A DNA stretch of 64,000 nt, from NCBI RefSeq assembly GCF_024679245.1, contig NC_090178.1, forward strand, positions 47,499,425 to 47,563,424. Direction: 5' to 3'. Source of the DNA: Pseudorasbora parva. Lineage: Eukaryota; Chordata; Actinopteri; Cypriniformes; Gobionidae. Within the stretch, counting starts at the first letter, position 1. Every line of letters starts with the position of its first letter. The position numbers were made by a program, and so were the translations under genes. The notes beneath the pieces are model-generated. The model was not told the DNA's origin, did no database searches, and was given only the letters and a program-made list of their open reading frames with translations. Of the stretch, positions 43,214-54,829 are shown piece after piece.

Positions 43214-44053
43214 AGCCTAGTTCAGACTGCACGATTTTCAAACTCGTCGGGTCACTGCTCTTTTCACACTGCATGACTATCTGGGGTATCATTCAATCAC
43301 TGCTGTGTTCACACTGACCGATGGTTTGACGACAGAGGAGTTCACACTGCATGACTGAACAAGAGGAAGAATCGCCGACAACTCTCTCTCTCCGGTGCGC
43401 AAACTATGTTTCCCAACTACACGTGCGAAGTGACAAGTAAACGGGAGATCACACGTGAATCAGACCGGAGTTCTCGCGCGAGACTTGGAATTGTTATTAA
43501 AAATAATAAACTGCACAAAGTTTGCTTTAAATTGTATGTGCGCTGATTTGTGGAGAAAAAGAAAAAAATATTATGGCGGAAGAAATTGTTGGAGAGACAG
43601 AGGGTGCCAGGATTGTGTTCTGCAAAGACAGTTTGAGGTAAATATACAATTTTGTAATGCGCTGCTGCTGTGACTGGATGTGCAAATGTTTGGCCTTTGT
43701 TTCTGTTTGATTGAATTGTAATATATCTATTAAAATACTGATATTCTGCTCTATAACTCCTCCCTGAATGTCCTGCTGCCCTGTATCTCACTCTTTCATT
43801 GGCTATCGGTCATCGCCGATGTAATTTTCAGTCAGAACGCAGTTCACACAGCAGGAGTTTCAATCGGCGACAGGTCCAGATATTTTGCATGCCAAATATC
43901 TCATGGGTGTCGGCGACTCATCGACGATTCTCTCTGATCGCGTCTTTGATTATTCACACTGCGTGATTATCACTCGCGTGCATGAGCACCGATTTGCCTA
44001 TGATCTCGGGCACTCAAAATCGGGGCAAAAATTCGGGCAGTGTGAACTAGGCT
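43214..44053 (+). mobile_element. Harbinger-like non-autonomous element, copy B (complete)
   Basis: Ends AGCCTAGTTCAGACTGCACG and the complement of AGCCTAGTTCACACTGCCCG, flanked by TAA (43211-43213 and 44054-44056), the TWA-type duplication known for PIF/Harbinger. 840 bp; internal CGGCGATTG- and GTCGGCGACTC-type repeats near both ends. Carries one short exon-like ORF but no transposase. Copy A lies at 10701-11260. Confidence 0.75.
43573..43637 (+). CDS. Short ATG-led exon conserved in the Harbinger-like element
   Basis: MAEEIVGETEGARIVFCKDS then LR, ending at AG/GTAAAT, a good splice donor. The same peptide start is kept in copy A although the flanking non-coding DNA differs more. It might be the first exon of the parent element's gene. 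No known domain is recognised. Confidence 0.42.
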
Positions 44054-44056
44054 TAA

Positions 44057-47000
44057 GTTCATTTATTCAGCAACCACAATCACAAACAATAGCTATCTAC
44101 TTGAGATCCATGTTTGGATTTATTACAGGTGAGAAGGAAAAGCTTTAATGGCAGATTTAGTTGCAGCAAACAGAGCAAGCGGCTCGTGAAGGAACAGACT
44201 GAATGACACTTTCATTCGAGCAGAATATTTAAAATGGAGATTGCTCCAGCTTATATGTTTGTCTGTGTTCTCAGATCATTGGTGGTAAAGCAAATTATTC
44301 TTTTTTCCTTTACAAAATTATATTCCAAGTCTTGTGTAGTTGCAGAGTTACCATACGTATCATCAGAACTAACAAGGAGCAGAACTGGATGTGCGGGAAG
44401 TCAAATGTTTTAAAAGTACCGTCTTTTCTCCAAAACTTGAAAACGGTTTTGAGAAGCAAGGATTTCCAACTTTTAATTCAATCTCCCTGTGGATTGATTA
44501 TCCACCCTAAGTGGAACCATCGTCCACAGTAATCATAGGAAATCTATAAAAATAAGAGTAACAATAAAAACTCTGTTTTAAAGCAATGGTCCATTCATTA
44601 TTCATTTGTGTATGCAACACCAGCCAAGAGTGCACAGTCATAGTTACCCAAAGAACATTTGTGACTCCTCACAAAAGTGACACAGGTCACTTAGGTCATC
44701 TATGAGGTACACTACAACACTAATTAAAGTGATGCACATTAAAAAGCACATGTCAATAACATACCCATACCAGTTTGGTGGAGGAGAGTTGAAGCAATCT
44801 TCATTCTGAATCGCATAATGTCTTGTGGTGTATTGGAAAAGTCGATGGTGGGATTTTGTAGAATGTTCTGCAATCTGAAGAAGTAACAAGAAAAACGGCA
44901 AAGTATCATTCAATTTTAATGAACATTTCATATATGCTATAGCACACACCTTCAAAGCGAACACACCACATGAGTGTAGCATCCCTCTGAAGTGGGCAAG
45001 GCAGGCTTTAACACACCCCGTGTTTTCTCATCAGGGCTCTACAAACAAGATAGCAAGAAAGTTTTTTTTTCTTTCAATCATCTATAATTTCACAATAACG
45101 GTAACACTTTACTAGAAGGTTGTAATAGTTAACATTAGTCACTACATCTGATTGTGGTGCATGAAAATACCTTGCTGTCTCAAAACACTTTTTTGTTTCT
45201 TGTCTTGGAGATATATGACTCTCCAAGTGAGTCAAGCTGAATGTAATAAGCAAAAGACATAATATTCAGACAACACAAAAGGGGAATATTAGTGCAAATC
45301 AACATTTTAGAGGGGATTAGGGAAAAGTCAAAGAAAACTGCTTTCTACCGCAAATACTTACAACTAGAAACCAATAGTGGCACTCATTTGCCCACTATGT
45401 CCTCATAATTTGTCCAACTGAAAAAACAAACAAAATAAAAACTTAACTGTGCCACTGTGCAATGAGAGGTTGTCAGGTATTATGTGTGCTGTGGAAAATG
45501 ATTTTTTTTAAAATATGAAACATTAATTTGTTTGAGCACTTGGTTTCCTACCTATTAAAATAATATACATTAATATTTATGTACATGTATATATTATTTA
45601 ATTACAAATCTAAACAATTAGGGGAAAAAAAGCAAAAATAAATGATAGGTTAAATAAATCACAAAAAATAATTATAGATAAGTAAAAGTCACACAGTCTT
45701 GAGAGATCATTTTCAGCTGTGTGATTTTTATTAACATTTTATGATACACTCCAATATACTTTTTATTATCTTAACTGAACTGCCTAAATCCATTGCCTTA
45801 TACAATATTACAGGGGCATATCTGAATTTTATCAGGCGTGCTATCTCCTATCAATGATTAAGTATAAATTCTAAAGAGTTATACCTTGTTTGAGGATCAG
45901 AACAGTAAACATTTGTTGGGAACTGCTGATCCTCAGGTAAAGAGCTTTGAGTATGGAGCTGGTTAACATATATATTGCAGGTTCAAACCACACAACAAAA
46001 AAACAGAAACTTTCACCATTGTGTTGTTGATGAAAAAACTTGACCTCAGGATACCCCAGTAGAACTGAACCTGTTGTAAAATCTAGCTTTAGCTAAATTA
46101 TGTTAGTCACTGAAATTAGTAGTCATTAGTACATGGAAAACTCTTTAGAGGGAAAACCATTGGCTCAGTATGCTCATTAAATGGCTCATTAAATGTCATA
46201 ATAACAATTAAACAAATAAAAACAGTCTTAACAAAACAAGCACAACATTGTATAATGTGTGAAGTAGAAGTGTTTTCTCCGAGGAAGCAAGAAAGACATA
46301 GTTTCCTTAAAAAAATCTGATAAAAAAAAAAAAAAAATGGACAGAACAAAATGGTAAACAAAACAAACTTTAATACATATTATGAATATGTAAATTACTA
46401 TTTATTTATAATGTATTACTATGTATTATTATTTAGATCAAAGTTTTTATAAAATGAAACAATAGTGTCACCAGTTTATAAGGTTTCAGATGAATGCAGT
46501 GTTTTTGTACTTTTTGGCTCCCTTTGAGCCCACCGAGTTCTCATTAGCCGCTTTTCCACTGTCGGGCCAGTCTGAGCAAGGGCTTTCAATGGGCCTCTGA
46601 CCTGTAGAACCAAGCCCAAAACCACACTTTGCTTCCACCAGCAGCTCTGGAACCAAAAAATGGCAGTTTTATCAGAACAATAATCAGAAAGAAATCACTG
46701 GAAACTAGCGAGATTGCAAAACGAACATGATAAAAGCAAACTTTTTTTTTTAACTTTTTTTTTGGGGGGGGGGGGCATTTTTGTTGTTTACATGTTCTAT
46801 CATAGCTTTACAATAATAAGGGATACACTGATTATAATGCAGACATTATTTGTGTCAGGATTGCACATTATTCACAGAAATAAAGTGGTAATTACTGTTA
46901 TTTCACAAAAGAAAACAAACAGATTGTGTCTGTTTACTTGTAGTCACATGACAGCATGTTTACATCATATTTAGAAAGAATTAACATTTCTACTAATTGT

Positions 47001-47489
47001 CCAGCAAAAAATACGACCTGAGGTGATCCGGTATACTTACTTTACTTTCTTTATAAAAAGGACCATGTACAATTTTTAACATAAATGTTTCCATTCCATG
47101 TATTGTACCGGATTTAGCTCAAAGCTAATTTTGAGAGTAGAGTACAAACTAGCCTATTACTTAAAAACTACTTGGTAAAAACCACATAAACTTCGATGTC
47201 ATTAGTTGATAACAGTATAACATTTTTTTTTAAAGCCAGTTCATGACACCTTTAAAAGTTTTTAATACTGATGTTAGCTGGTATAGGATTTCTGACTTAG
47301 ATAAACTCCACGTATGTTCATACCCACTCCTCAAACCAGAGCTGGCCCGCTTTGGATGAAGATATTTGGCGGGCCAAAAAACCATGGCCATTGGCCACAA
47401 GCAAGTCCAGGACAAGGTCTGATCAAGCCCGGAGGTGACAGTGGAAATGCGGCTGTATGCCACATACACAAGCAGCTAAATACCATATG
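44057..47489. other. Unassigned AT-rich stretch with small repeat fragments
   Basis: Includes a GGTAACACTTTACTAGAAGG fragment at 45100-45165, a CGCTTTTCCACTGTCGGGCC repeat fragment at 46549-46680, A/T runs and a G(12) run near 46765. The 112-codon minus frame at 44644-44982 and others show no recognisable domain. Sequence at 47330-47480 is GGCCA-rich and may be another worn repeat abutting the Gypsy remnant. Confidence 0.45.
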
Positions 47490-48300
47490 CCTATTCGGCC
47501 CAGTGCCGATACTGGCTCCAGCTCTCCTGATTCTGGTGGCAGTATACCCTCAGGAATCTCCCGATCTCCTGGATCTTCCATTCAGTCTGGCCATTGGTCT
47601 GAGGATGGTAACCTGACGAGAGGCTGACGGATACCCCTAGGAGACGGAGGAAGGCGGTCCACACTCTAGAGATGAATTGGGGTCCTCGGTCGGAAACGTT
47701 GTCTTCTGGAAGCCCAAAAGGACAGGCTGTTGGGCGTTCTCCTGTTGGATCTGCTCGTGGAGCGCCCACTGGATCGGGCTGACAACCTTGGCTGGAAGGA
47801 GGATGGTTTCAAGGTGCTCTTGCTCAGGGTCGGCTTGGTGAAGACAAGAAAGGGCATCCGCCCTGTTCTGGTTCCCTGGACGGTACGTCACCTTGAAATT
47901 GAATCCTGTGAAGAAGAGTGCCCAGCGGACCTGACGATGATTTAGCCGTTTGGCATCTCGAAGGTACTCAAGGTTTCGATGGTCGGTGATTCCTCCAGGT
48001 TGAGCTTGTTTGCCAGGAGCTCCCGGTTCCCGATGTCGTAGTTCTGCTCCGCCGGGGATAGCTTCTTGGAGAAGAAGGCACATGGATGGAGTCGTCAGGG
48101 TGTCTCCTGCTGCTGAGACAGAACCGCTTCGACCCCGGTCGATGAGGCGTCCACTTTGAGGATAAACAGAAGATGAGGACTGGGGTGGACCAGGATCGGA
48201 GTTGACTGTAAGGCGTTCTTCAGCTAGTGGAAGGCCTCCGTGGCCGATGGAGTCCAGGACAGACTTGGGCCGGTTCTGGAGCAGAGAGGTGAGTGAGGAG
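47490..48300 (-). pseudogene. Gypsy RNase H and integrase fragment
   Basis: RNase H pieces [40 protein letters not shown] and [10 protein letters not shown] are followed by [15 protein letters not shown]. After a gap come [20 protein letters not shown] and [10 protein letters not shown] from the integrase core. The zinc-binding N-terminus and first catalytic Asp are missing, and only the second survives. Frameshifts lie between all parts. Confidence 0.8.
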
Positions 48301-48920
48301 CTGAGCAGGCTGTAATTCTTTATGAAGCGGTGGTAGAAGTTAGCGAATCACAGGAAGCGCTGCAGCTCTTTGATGGTAGTGGGTTGAGGCCAATGGGTGA
48401 TGGTGTCCACCATCTTGACTCCGTGGTTGTCTATGATGTACCCAAGAAACTGGACAGTGGAGACGTGGAACTCGCACTTCTCGAGCTTGAGATAAAGGTG
48501 ATGGTCTCAGAGCTTTTGCAGGACTTGACAGACATGCTCCTCATGCTCCCTCAGGTCACTATAATAGATGAGGATATCATCGACGATGACAAACTTGTTT
48601 AAGAATTCACAAAATACCTCATTCATGTAATTTTGGAAGACGGAGGGTGAGTTGGACAAGCCCATACGGCATCACCCGATATTCAAAGCTTCGTGCACGT
48701 ACTCCTCCATGGCCTTCTGTTCCGGGATGGACAGAGGATAGACGCGGCCCTTGGGTAGAGTAGCCCCAGGCAGGAGGTCGATGGTGCAGTCCCATGGCCG
48801 ATGGGGTGGTAGCTTGGTAGCCAACCGCTTACTGAAGACATCCTGGGGGAGAAATGGCGGACACGACCTCGGCCCAGCGGTTTTCCCTGAATGGTGGTGA
48901 TTCTGAGGTCGACGTGACAA
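48301..48920 (-). pseudogene. Gypsy reverse transcriptase, internally deleted
   Basis: [20 protein letters not shown] and [16 protein letters not shown] (the RT start) are directly followed by residues equivalent to [20 protein letters not shown], so about 100 residues including motif A are absent. The motif C region reads [14 protein letters not shown] with both aspartates kept. [18 protein letters not shown] and [14 protein letters not shown] follow. Confidence 0.8.
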
Positions 48921-49710
48921 CGTTGACGTTTGGCGGTTAGCTTTTTGAGGGTTTGCTGACTGATTAAGTTTCCTGCCAACCCGGAGTTGATGAGGGCTTG
49001 TGCTGACACAGATGAGTGGGAATTACAAACGAATAATGGTGTCTTAGTAAGGTTTGCCGTTAAAGGAGGTAACTGGATGGTACTCACCGCTGGCCGAGTA
49101 GGTCGCACGGGGCAGGTCGTCATGCCATGTCCATCTCCCCCACAATACAGGCACAGACGTAGTGAGATCCTGCTTTGGCGTTCGGTGGTGGTCAGATGGT
49201 ATGAGTCGATCTGCATGGGTTCTGGTTCTGGAGGTGTGACAGATGTTTGAGCAGGCGGAGGATCGGCAGCGGGTGAGGAGAGGCCACAGGCAGATAACCG
49301 TTGAGACACGCAGATGGTTTTCTGGATGAGGGCTTACAAGCCCATGGCGTCCTCGTAGACCACAATGAGTTGTTTGATTTCAGCAAGGAGGCTGTGGCGG
49401 AAGGCGGTGACGAGGGCTGATTCGCTTCCATATACAGGGAACATTGGAGAAACCCAATGCAATCCTCCGCCGCGCTGCTGTAGGTCGCTAGTAGGGCCAT
49501 GGGACTTACACAGGCAGCTGACGAAGTAGCGGGGTCCAGTGGTGCTGGTGATGATACGCTAACATGGGTAGCGGTGGAGGGAGTGTCGTGAACCAGTGTG
49601 GACCGTACTGCGTGAACCAACGTAGTGAAGTGGTCTGCAGTGCGGTCCCCGCCTGTGTCCGAAGACCTCTGCATTACGTCTGGTCTTCTGTCAGACACAG
49701 ACGAGGACAC
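48921..49710 (-). pseudogene. Gypsy gag C-terminus and protease
   Basis: The gag part is out of frame, with SSAAEDCIGFLQCSLYME recognisable. It is followed by PEPEPMQIDSYHLTTTERQ, the zinc knuckle CLYCGGDGHGMTTC and then a retropepsin-like domain where the DSG active site reads [13 protein letters not shown], i.e. Asp to Asn. Retropepsins need this Asp, so the protease is inactive. Confidence 0.78.
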
Positions 49711-49838
49711 AGAAGGATTAGTGCAAGTTCAAGTTATATTCAGAGGTTTCAGACACAGGTGAATACTTAGAGGGATGGTGACACTCGAAGAACACATCGA
49801 AGAACGATGATGGTGAAGATGATAAAGGTGAAGACAAA

Positions 49839-49839
<1 letters not shown>

Positions 49840-49880
<41 letters not shown>
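49840..49880. repeat. (ATG)n microsatellite
   Basis: About 13 GAT/ATG units in the presumed 5' LTR or leader of the Gypsy remnant. Confidence 0.95.
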
Positions 49881-50060
49881 AAAGACGAAGAGGGAATACA
49901 GATGAAGGCTTCTAGGCAGGACAGGTCGTCAATGTGGGGTTAGGTAAGAGACCAGACAATGGGAGTGAAGGTGAGCCGGGTTTATATAGTGGTGACTAGT
50001 GATGGTGCCCAGGTGTTCAGAATTATGGTGATGGGGAACGAGTTAGAGTGGCAGTCACTC

Positions 50061-51434
50061 TTCTGCAGGCTTAATCTTGTTCTGTACACCTAAAGTTTGG
50101 TCATTCCTCGTATAATTTGCATAAGTAAATCTGCATAAGTGTACAGAACCAAAAAGAACCACTAGCTGGTAATGTGAGGATCATTCTCTTTTGCTCAGCT
50201 TGTCAAAGCTGCTAGAAAATCAAAGAAACACAGGTACGTGTCTTGACTCATTGACAGACTTTGATTCTGTGTCTTTCCACCGTGGATTCTCTCACCAGAT
50301 CTGCAGTACCAGGGAAGCAGGAACAGTCTCAGTATCCTATCTCTAATATTACTCTGGGCTGTGTTTTCCAAAAGCATTTTTAGCCAACTATGGTCGCAAG
50401 TTCCGTCGTTATCAACTTAGTTCATTGAGTCGTTGTTTCCTGAAACCATAGTTCCAACTAACAATCGCAAACAGCGTTGCAGAGTTCTGTGGTTGTAACG
50501 GCAGCTCTCGACCTGTGGTTAGAAGCAGTTTCTTGTTTGCATGACATATGGACTTAATAAATCCTTATCTTGAGAAAAATAAGCAAGCTGACATTTAATA
50601 CAATCTATATATTTTATTTATAATACGGACAAATGTCATTTATGTATTTTAGTTTGTCAAGAGATTTAAACAAAACATTCTACCAACTATGTCAACTACC
50701 TCACATTTGAGTTTTAGTAGACTGATAGGTTAAGGTCAGAATAAGTAGAAATTACCTTGCAAAATGAATAGACAGTAGAATGTTGGTGAACCATCAAAGT
50801 AAAGTGTTACCAGATATTTCCTAAATTTCACAGACAAAATCCCTATTCGGATTAGATTATTTTTTACTAGGGTTGATGGAGTAATGTCTTTTTATCAAAG
50901 GAAGTCTGTAATTATAATGGCCAAGAAATTTCAGTGAAACTAGCCAGAATGGTAGGGGTAACTCTTTTTACGCACCGTTGTCTCCTCCCTGTCATCATGT
51001 TGTATTAAAGTTGCTTCCTGATATCACGTGAACAAATGTATATAATCCACATGTAAAGTCCAAAATTCTGATTGGATTCTGTTGATAAGAGGCTCTGACA
51101 ACTGCTTTCAACCTTTTTTGTGATCTGAATCGTAAGCAGAAAACACTTGAGGTAACGCAACTGAATGCTTCTTCAAGCGCCTCTGTATTTGAACAATCAT
51201 GGAAAACTACTTTTAGACAGGAAAATTATGAAATATTTATGTAAATATTTAAAGTAGGATTCACATGAGATTAGTATTACCTGGGTAATTTTTCTGAACC
51301 TTTTTTACATAATATCCACCGTAATCTTTGCTGACATTGTCCGTGATGATTACTGAGATGGCACATTCAGACAGACAGACTATAATCACTGAGAAGCTCT
51401 GGTAATAATTACTTCACCCCACCTCTCCAGGTTA
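50061..51434. other. Mostly unassigned sequence with a MITE fragment
   Basis: Positions 50352-50560 (GTGTTTTCCAAAAGCATT, ATCAACTTAGTTCATTGAG) resemble the TTTCCCAAAAGCATCG-type MITEs of fish. AAAGTAAAGTGTTACC at 50796-50811 is an end of the GGTAACACTTT group. No gene. Confidence 0.4.
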
Positions 51435-52517
51435 CAGTTTTATACAGACGCTAGAACACATTTCTCAATACTTAGGTCACTTTTGCAAAACTCTTCACAC
51501 AGTGAGCACAACAGAAGTCTATGTGGGCTAAACTGAGGATCAATTATCATTGCTTTGGCATAAAATGGATTTAATGACTACATATCTCAAATCAAATTAA
51601 TTATTTTCTCACTCAGACACAAGAACTGCCAAAACTCTTTGTAGGTACAGGCCAATTCGCACATGCTTACATACTGTTTTCAAAACTGTTACACGTATTT
51701 TCAAAACAATAGCATAATACAAAACTGAATAAGACAGCAATTTGCTACATGTCTACAGAAATATTTTAATTAAATATATTTTAAATCTTAAAATGAAATG
51801 CTTGGACAATTGGACCAGCCACAGCTATCTACACAGGTGTTACTGTTTCAATTTCATTACAAAAGGAGACAACTGCTGAATAATTTTGTATTGTGTTTTG
51901 TATATGTAAACATGGACCCAGCCAGAAATAGAGAAGTGGATGAAAGAGGAAGAAGAGTGGCTGGGAGGCAGGATGGATCAGGCATGCCAGAAGATTATCT
52001 CCTAGGTGTATTGCCCTAGATGACATAAGATGTGATGTGGATGAGAACCTGTGTAAAAATGGAGAAGACTGAATAGATTAGCATTACTATTGTATCTGTA
52101 TAAGTGGATGGTGTGAATACAAATTCAAAATAAAAAAATAAATAAACAACATAAAATATTGACTAATTCTGCATCATGCCTGATTCCTTCTAGTAACATA
52201 TATTGCAGTGAATTGTAAACAAAGATGTGTCCTTGTTTTACACAAGAAAATATTGTATAATGCTACATTTTGTTATCGTTTTTTTTAGGTCATTGTTTTT
52301 TGGGTGACAAAGTGTGTTTGTCAGCTGTCAACCTTTGCTAGTGTTCTGGAAGAATGAGTTGATTTGAGACCTGAATAAAGTGTTTTGGTAGTTGTAGTGC
52401 ATTTTGAATATAAAATGAACTGCTTTGCCAAGCTAAAAGTTGTTTAGGAGAACTGTGTGAAGAGTTTTGCAAAAGAGACCTAAGTATTGAGAAATGTGTC
52501 CTAGCGTCTAAAAAACA
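51435..52517 (+). mobile_element. IS630/Tc1-like element, internally deleted
   Basis: The left end CAGTTTTATACAGACGCTAG then ACACATTTCTCAATACTTAG pairs with the complement of the right end (TTTTAGACGCTAGGACACA, TTTCTCAATACTTAGG). TA precedes the left end. Inside, about 51950-52070 matches a transposase C-terminus like that of the elements at 54830-57974. ACACATTTCT in the ends is shared with that family, so the two are related. Confidence 0.65.
51955..52080 (+). pseudogene. IS630-like transposase C-terminal remnant
   Basis: With frameshifts the sequence gives GRMDQACQKIIS and then CDVDENL-like residues, comparable to RHARRxFPRC...CDVDENLW in fish IS630-like transposases (family pattern from memory). 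The catalytic domain upstream is absent. Confidence 0.5.
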
Positions 52518-53100
52518 AATCACGTCTGAATAGGTCAAAAGTCGACTATTGAAATAAAGTGGTACTGTTGACAATGACAAACATCAATATATTATGACTG
52601 AGATGAGGGTTTAAAAACTGACTCGCTCTAAAGATGATCATTATCCATTATGTGTTAAAACTAAATTCAGTCAACACCTATGCAAACTAAAGCAGAGATG
52701 ATCTGAACAGCAGCAGGATGAACATATCCCAAGATTCTTTATGTCTTAAGAGTGTGGTCCCTGTGCAACCTCCAGAGCCTCCAAGCACGATGAAGTTTAT
52801 CATTAGGCAGCGTGCGCGCAGGTATATTTTCATGCGTCATTTGATTAATAGAATAATTTCTGGGTAACGTCCTTATGCATTGTTGTCTCTGGTGGGACTC
52901 AAAAGCGAAGTGTTGATTAATGGGAAGAGGCACGGAAATGGTAATCTCCACTTTTGAAATTCATGACCTACTTTTTTGCACTAGTTTTAACTTCCACCAC
53001 TTCTTAGGACCTAGCTCTCTCATTTCTTATCTTTAGTAATAAAACATTTCTGTCAGGTCACCACCATAGTTCCCCTGAGTCAATGTTTTAAACTACATAC

Positions 53101-53180
<80 letters not shown>

Positions 53181-53320
53181 TGAGTAGATGGCATTGGAGA
53201 GGCTCGTTGCCTCTTTTCTGCAATTTTCACTGCAAGTCTGGTTTATAGGACAGCTAAGATCATTAATACTTCTAAATTTCAAAGCCTATTGTTTCAACCA
53301 GCTCAGAATTTCAACATGAA
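52518..53320. other. Unassigned; (TA)n tract inside
   Basis: No gene. Contains the (TA)n microsatellite at 53105-53178. Confidence 0.5.
53105..53178. repeat. (TA)n microsatellite
   Basis: About 36 TA units. Confidence 0.97.
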
Positions 53321-53607
53321 CGGGAGGCAACATGGACCAGTGAGTAGTGAAGCAGAATCATTTATTAACTACGACATAAGAACAAAATATATAAACAATC
53401 AGCAATCAGTATTAGTGTAAGTCAGTAGTGAAAGCATGCAAGCATGGAAGTGTAATGTAAGCATGGGGTCTGAATGGATGCAACCAAATTAATATAAACA
53501 AAGAAAACAACAAAACGGCAGCCACTCAGACAAGTGCAGTCACATCGTAGAACAATACCACACAGGAGACTCTCACTCACTCCTTATTCACTCCTTACTT
53601 CTCCACA

Positions 53608-54260
53608 TCACTCAGAGAAATGAGCACAGGACAAAGTGTCCGCAACCACATTATCCACGCCCCGAATATGCACATTATAGGGTTGCAAAAACAGAACCCA
53701 TTTCATCAACCGCTGACTTGGGCTCTGCAACAAATGTAGGAAGATTAAAGGATTGTGATCTGAATAAAACACAATTTGAGGTCCTCCTACATAGACATTG
53801 AAATAATGGAGGGCCCATATTAGAGCAAGGGCTTCCTTTTCAATCGCTGAGTAATTTGCTTGATAATATTTTAACTTACCCAAAAAAATTGCTAATGTCA
53901 GGGCCGGCGCTCCGCACACGCACATCACGCACTTGGCGCGTAGGGCACCAAGTGCTTGGGGGGGGCACCAAAAAATCTGGGTCGTGAAAAAATCATCACA
54001 ATAGGCTACTAGTATAAATAACAAATACAATATTTTTAAAAGCATGTTAATATACAAAAGCAGTACCAAAGTAATATAGGCCTAGACCAAATTAGTCGAG
54101 AAAAAGGTGAATCTCTGTGCCAGTCTCCCTCTGGTGTACCTCCCCTCCATATTATTTGTACTTAGGGCACCAAAATGGCTAGCGCCAGCCCTGAATAAAA
54201 AAAAAAATTTGCTAACGTGGTGATCAACCCCATCCACCCCATCTTGCAGAATATCACCTC
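53608..54260 (-). pseudogene. Gmr1-like RNase H, split by an insertion
   Basis: The right part encodes GDILQDGVDGVDHHVSKF and the left part GKLKYYQANYSAIEKEALAL, IWALHYFNVYVGGPQIVFYS, DHNPLIFLHLLQSPSQRLMK and VDNVVADTLSCA. Together these are the RNase H domain of Gypsy pol. The insertion at 53899-54200 interrupts it exactly between the two. A stop ends the protein after HFSE. Confidence 0.8.
53899..54200. mobile_element. hAT-like MITE with a poly(A) tail and long flanking repeats
   Basis: Ends CAGGGCCGGCGCTCCGC and the complement of CAGGGCTGGCGCTAGCC form inverted repeats, but the right end continues as AATAAAAAAAAAAA. The flanking host sequence AAAAAAATTGCTAATGT (53882-53898) is repeated as AAAAAAATTTGCTAACGT after the tail. 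Inverted ends suggest a DNA MITE, whereas the tail and the long duplication suggest reverse transcription. Confidence 0.6.
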
Positions 54261-54535
54261 CTACCACCTACTTTTTTACAAGAAAACATGGAAAAGCCCA
54301 CCTAGAACAAAATGGTTTCGGCTAAACCATTATCCAATAAATACTGGACCTCAGCCTCTAAAGCCTGTTTCTTCACCATTGGTCCCAGGTAAAAGCGTTG
54401 ACGAATTGGCACTGCATCACTTACATCCATGTCAGGTTCAATTAACGTTCCCGTATTATTGGGTATGCGATAGGGTATCTCCGAATATTGTAACACACTT
54501 GTCTGCAGAGACTTCAACGTCCTCGCCCATCTCAC
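54230..54535 (-). pseudogene. Gmr1-like RT N-terminal part
   Basis: MDVSDAVPIRQRFYLGPMVK, then EAEVQYLLDNGLAE, and after a frameshift SRWAFPCFLVKK match the start of Gypsy RT (IRQR.YR...EVEYLL..GLAEPS.S.WASPCLLVKK). The palm with YVDD is absent; the next recognisable sequence is RNase H. Confidence 0.78.
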
Positions 54536-54579
54536 CCATTAGTGCAAGACTGTCCCCCTGAGAAACTGTTAATACTGCA

Positions 54580-54829
54580 GTTGTTTTAGATTATGCATGA
54601 TCACGCAAGAACTACAGCTTTAATAGATTGACATGACAAAATTGCACCGATTTCGACACCCGATGAGAAATAATATAGGCTCCCTAGAATTTTGCCCGAA
54701 AAGGAGGACTAGGCAAGGGCAATAAAACCAACACCTGATCGCCTGGAGAAAACTCTCATACTTTAGAGTCGTGATCAAAAAATCGTTTAATTTTCTTTTG
54801 GGTTTTCTCCAAATTGTCTAACTGCTTTA
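54580..54829 (-). pseudogene. Gmr1-like integrase C-terminal part
   Basis: KQLDNLEKTQKKIKRFFD, SKVREFSPGDQVLVLLPLP, SPPFRAKF-stop-GAYIISHRVS and CHVNLLKL correspond to the C-terminal GPY/F-type end of Gypsy integrase. It is followed within 50 bp by the RT linker on the same strand, which defines the unusual order. Confidence 0.72.

Larger units (their letters stand above)
47490..50060 (-). mobile_element. Second Ty3/Gypsy retrotransposon, decayed and 3'-truncated
   Basis: Minus-strand order: promoter-like LTR sequence (CTATATAAACCCGGCTCACC near 49990), gag, protease, RT, RNase H and part of integrase, ending near 47490 without a 3' LTR. Pol order is the ordinary Gypsy one. Deletions remove the RT middle and the integrase N-terminus. 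Confidence 0.82.
53321..54829 (-). mobile_element. Gmr1-like Ty3/Gypsy remnant (integrase upstream of RT)
   Basis: Minus-strand order is integrase C-terminus (54829-54580), then RT start (54535-54230), then RNase H (54260-53608), then 3' LTR-like DNA with GTTAATAAATGATTC (53360). Conventional Gypsy has RT-RNase H-integrase; integrase-first order is known for the Gmr1 group of deuterostome Gypsy elements. The core of RT is deleted, RNase H is split by a 300-bp insertion, and the 5' side is cut by the IS630-like elements. Confidence 0.75.
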
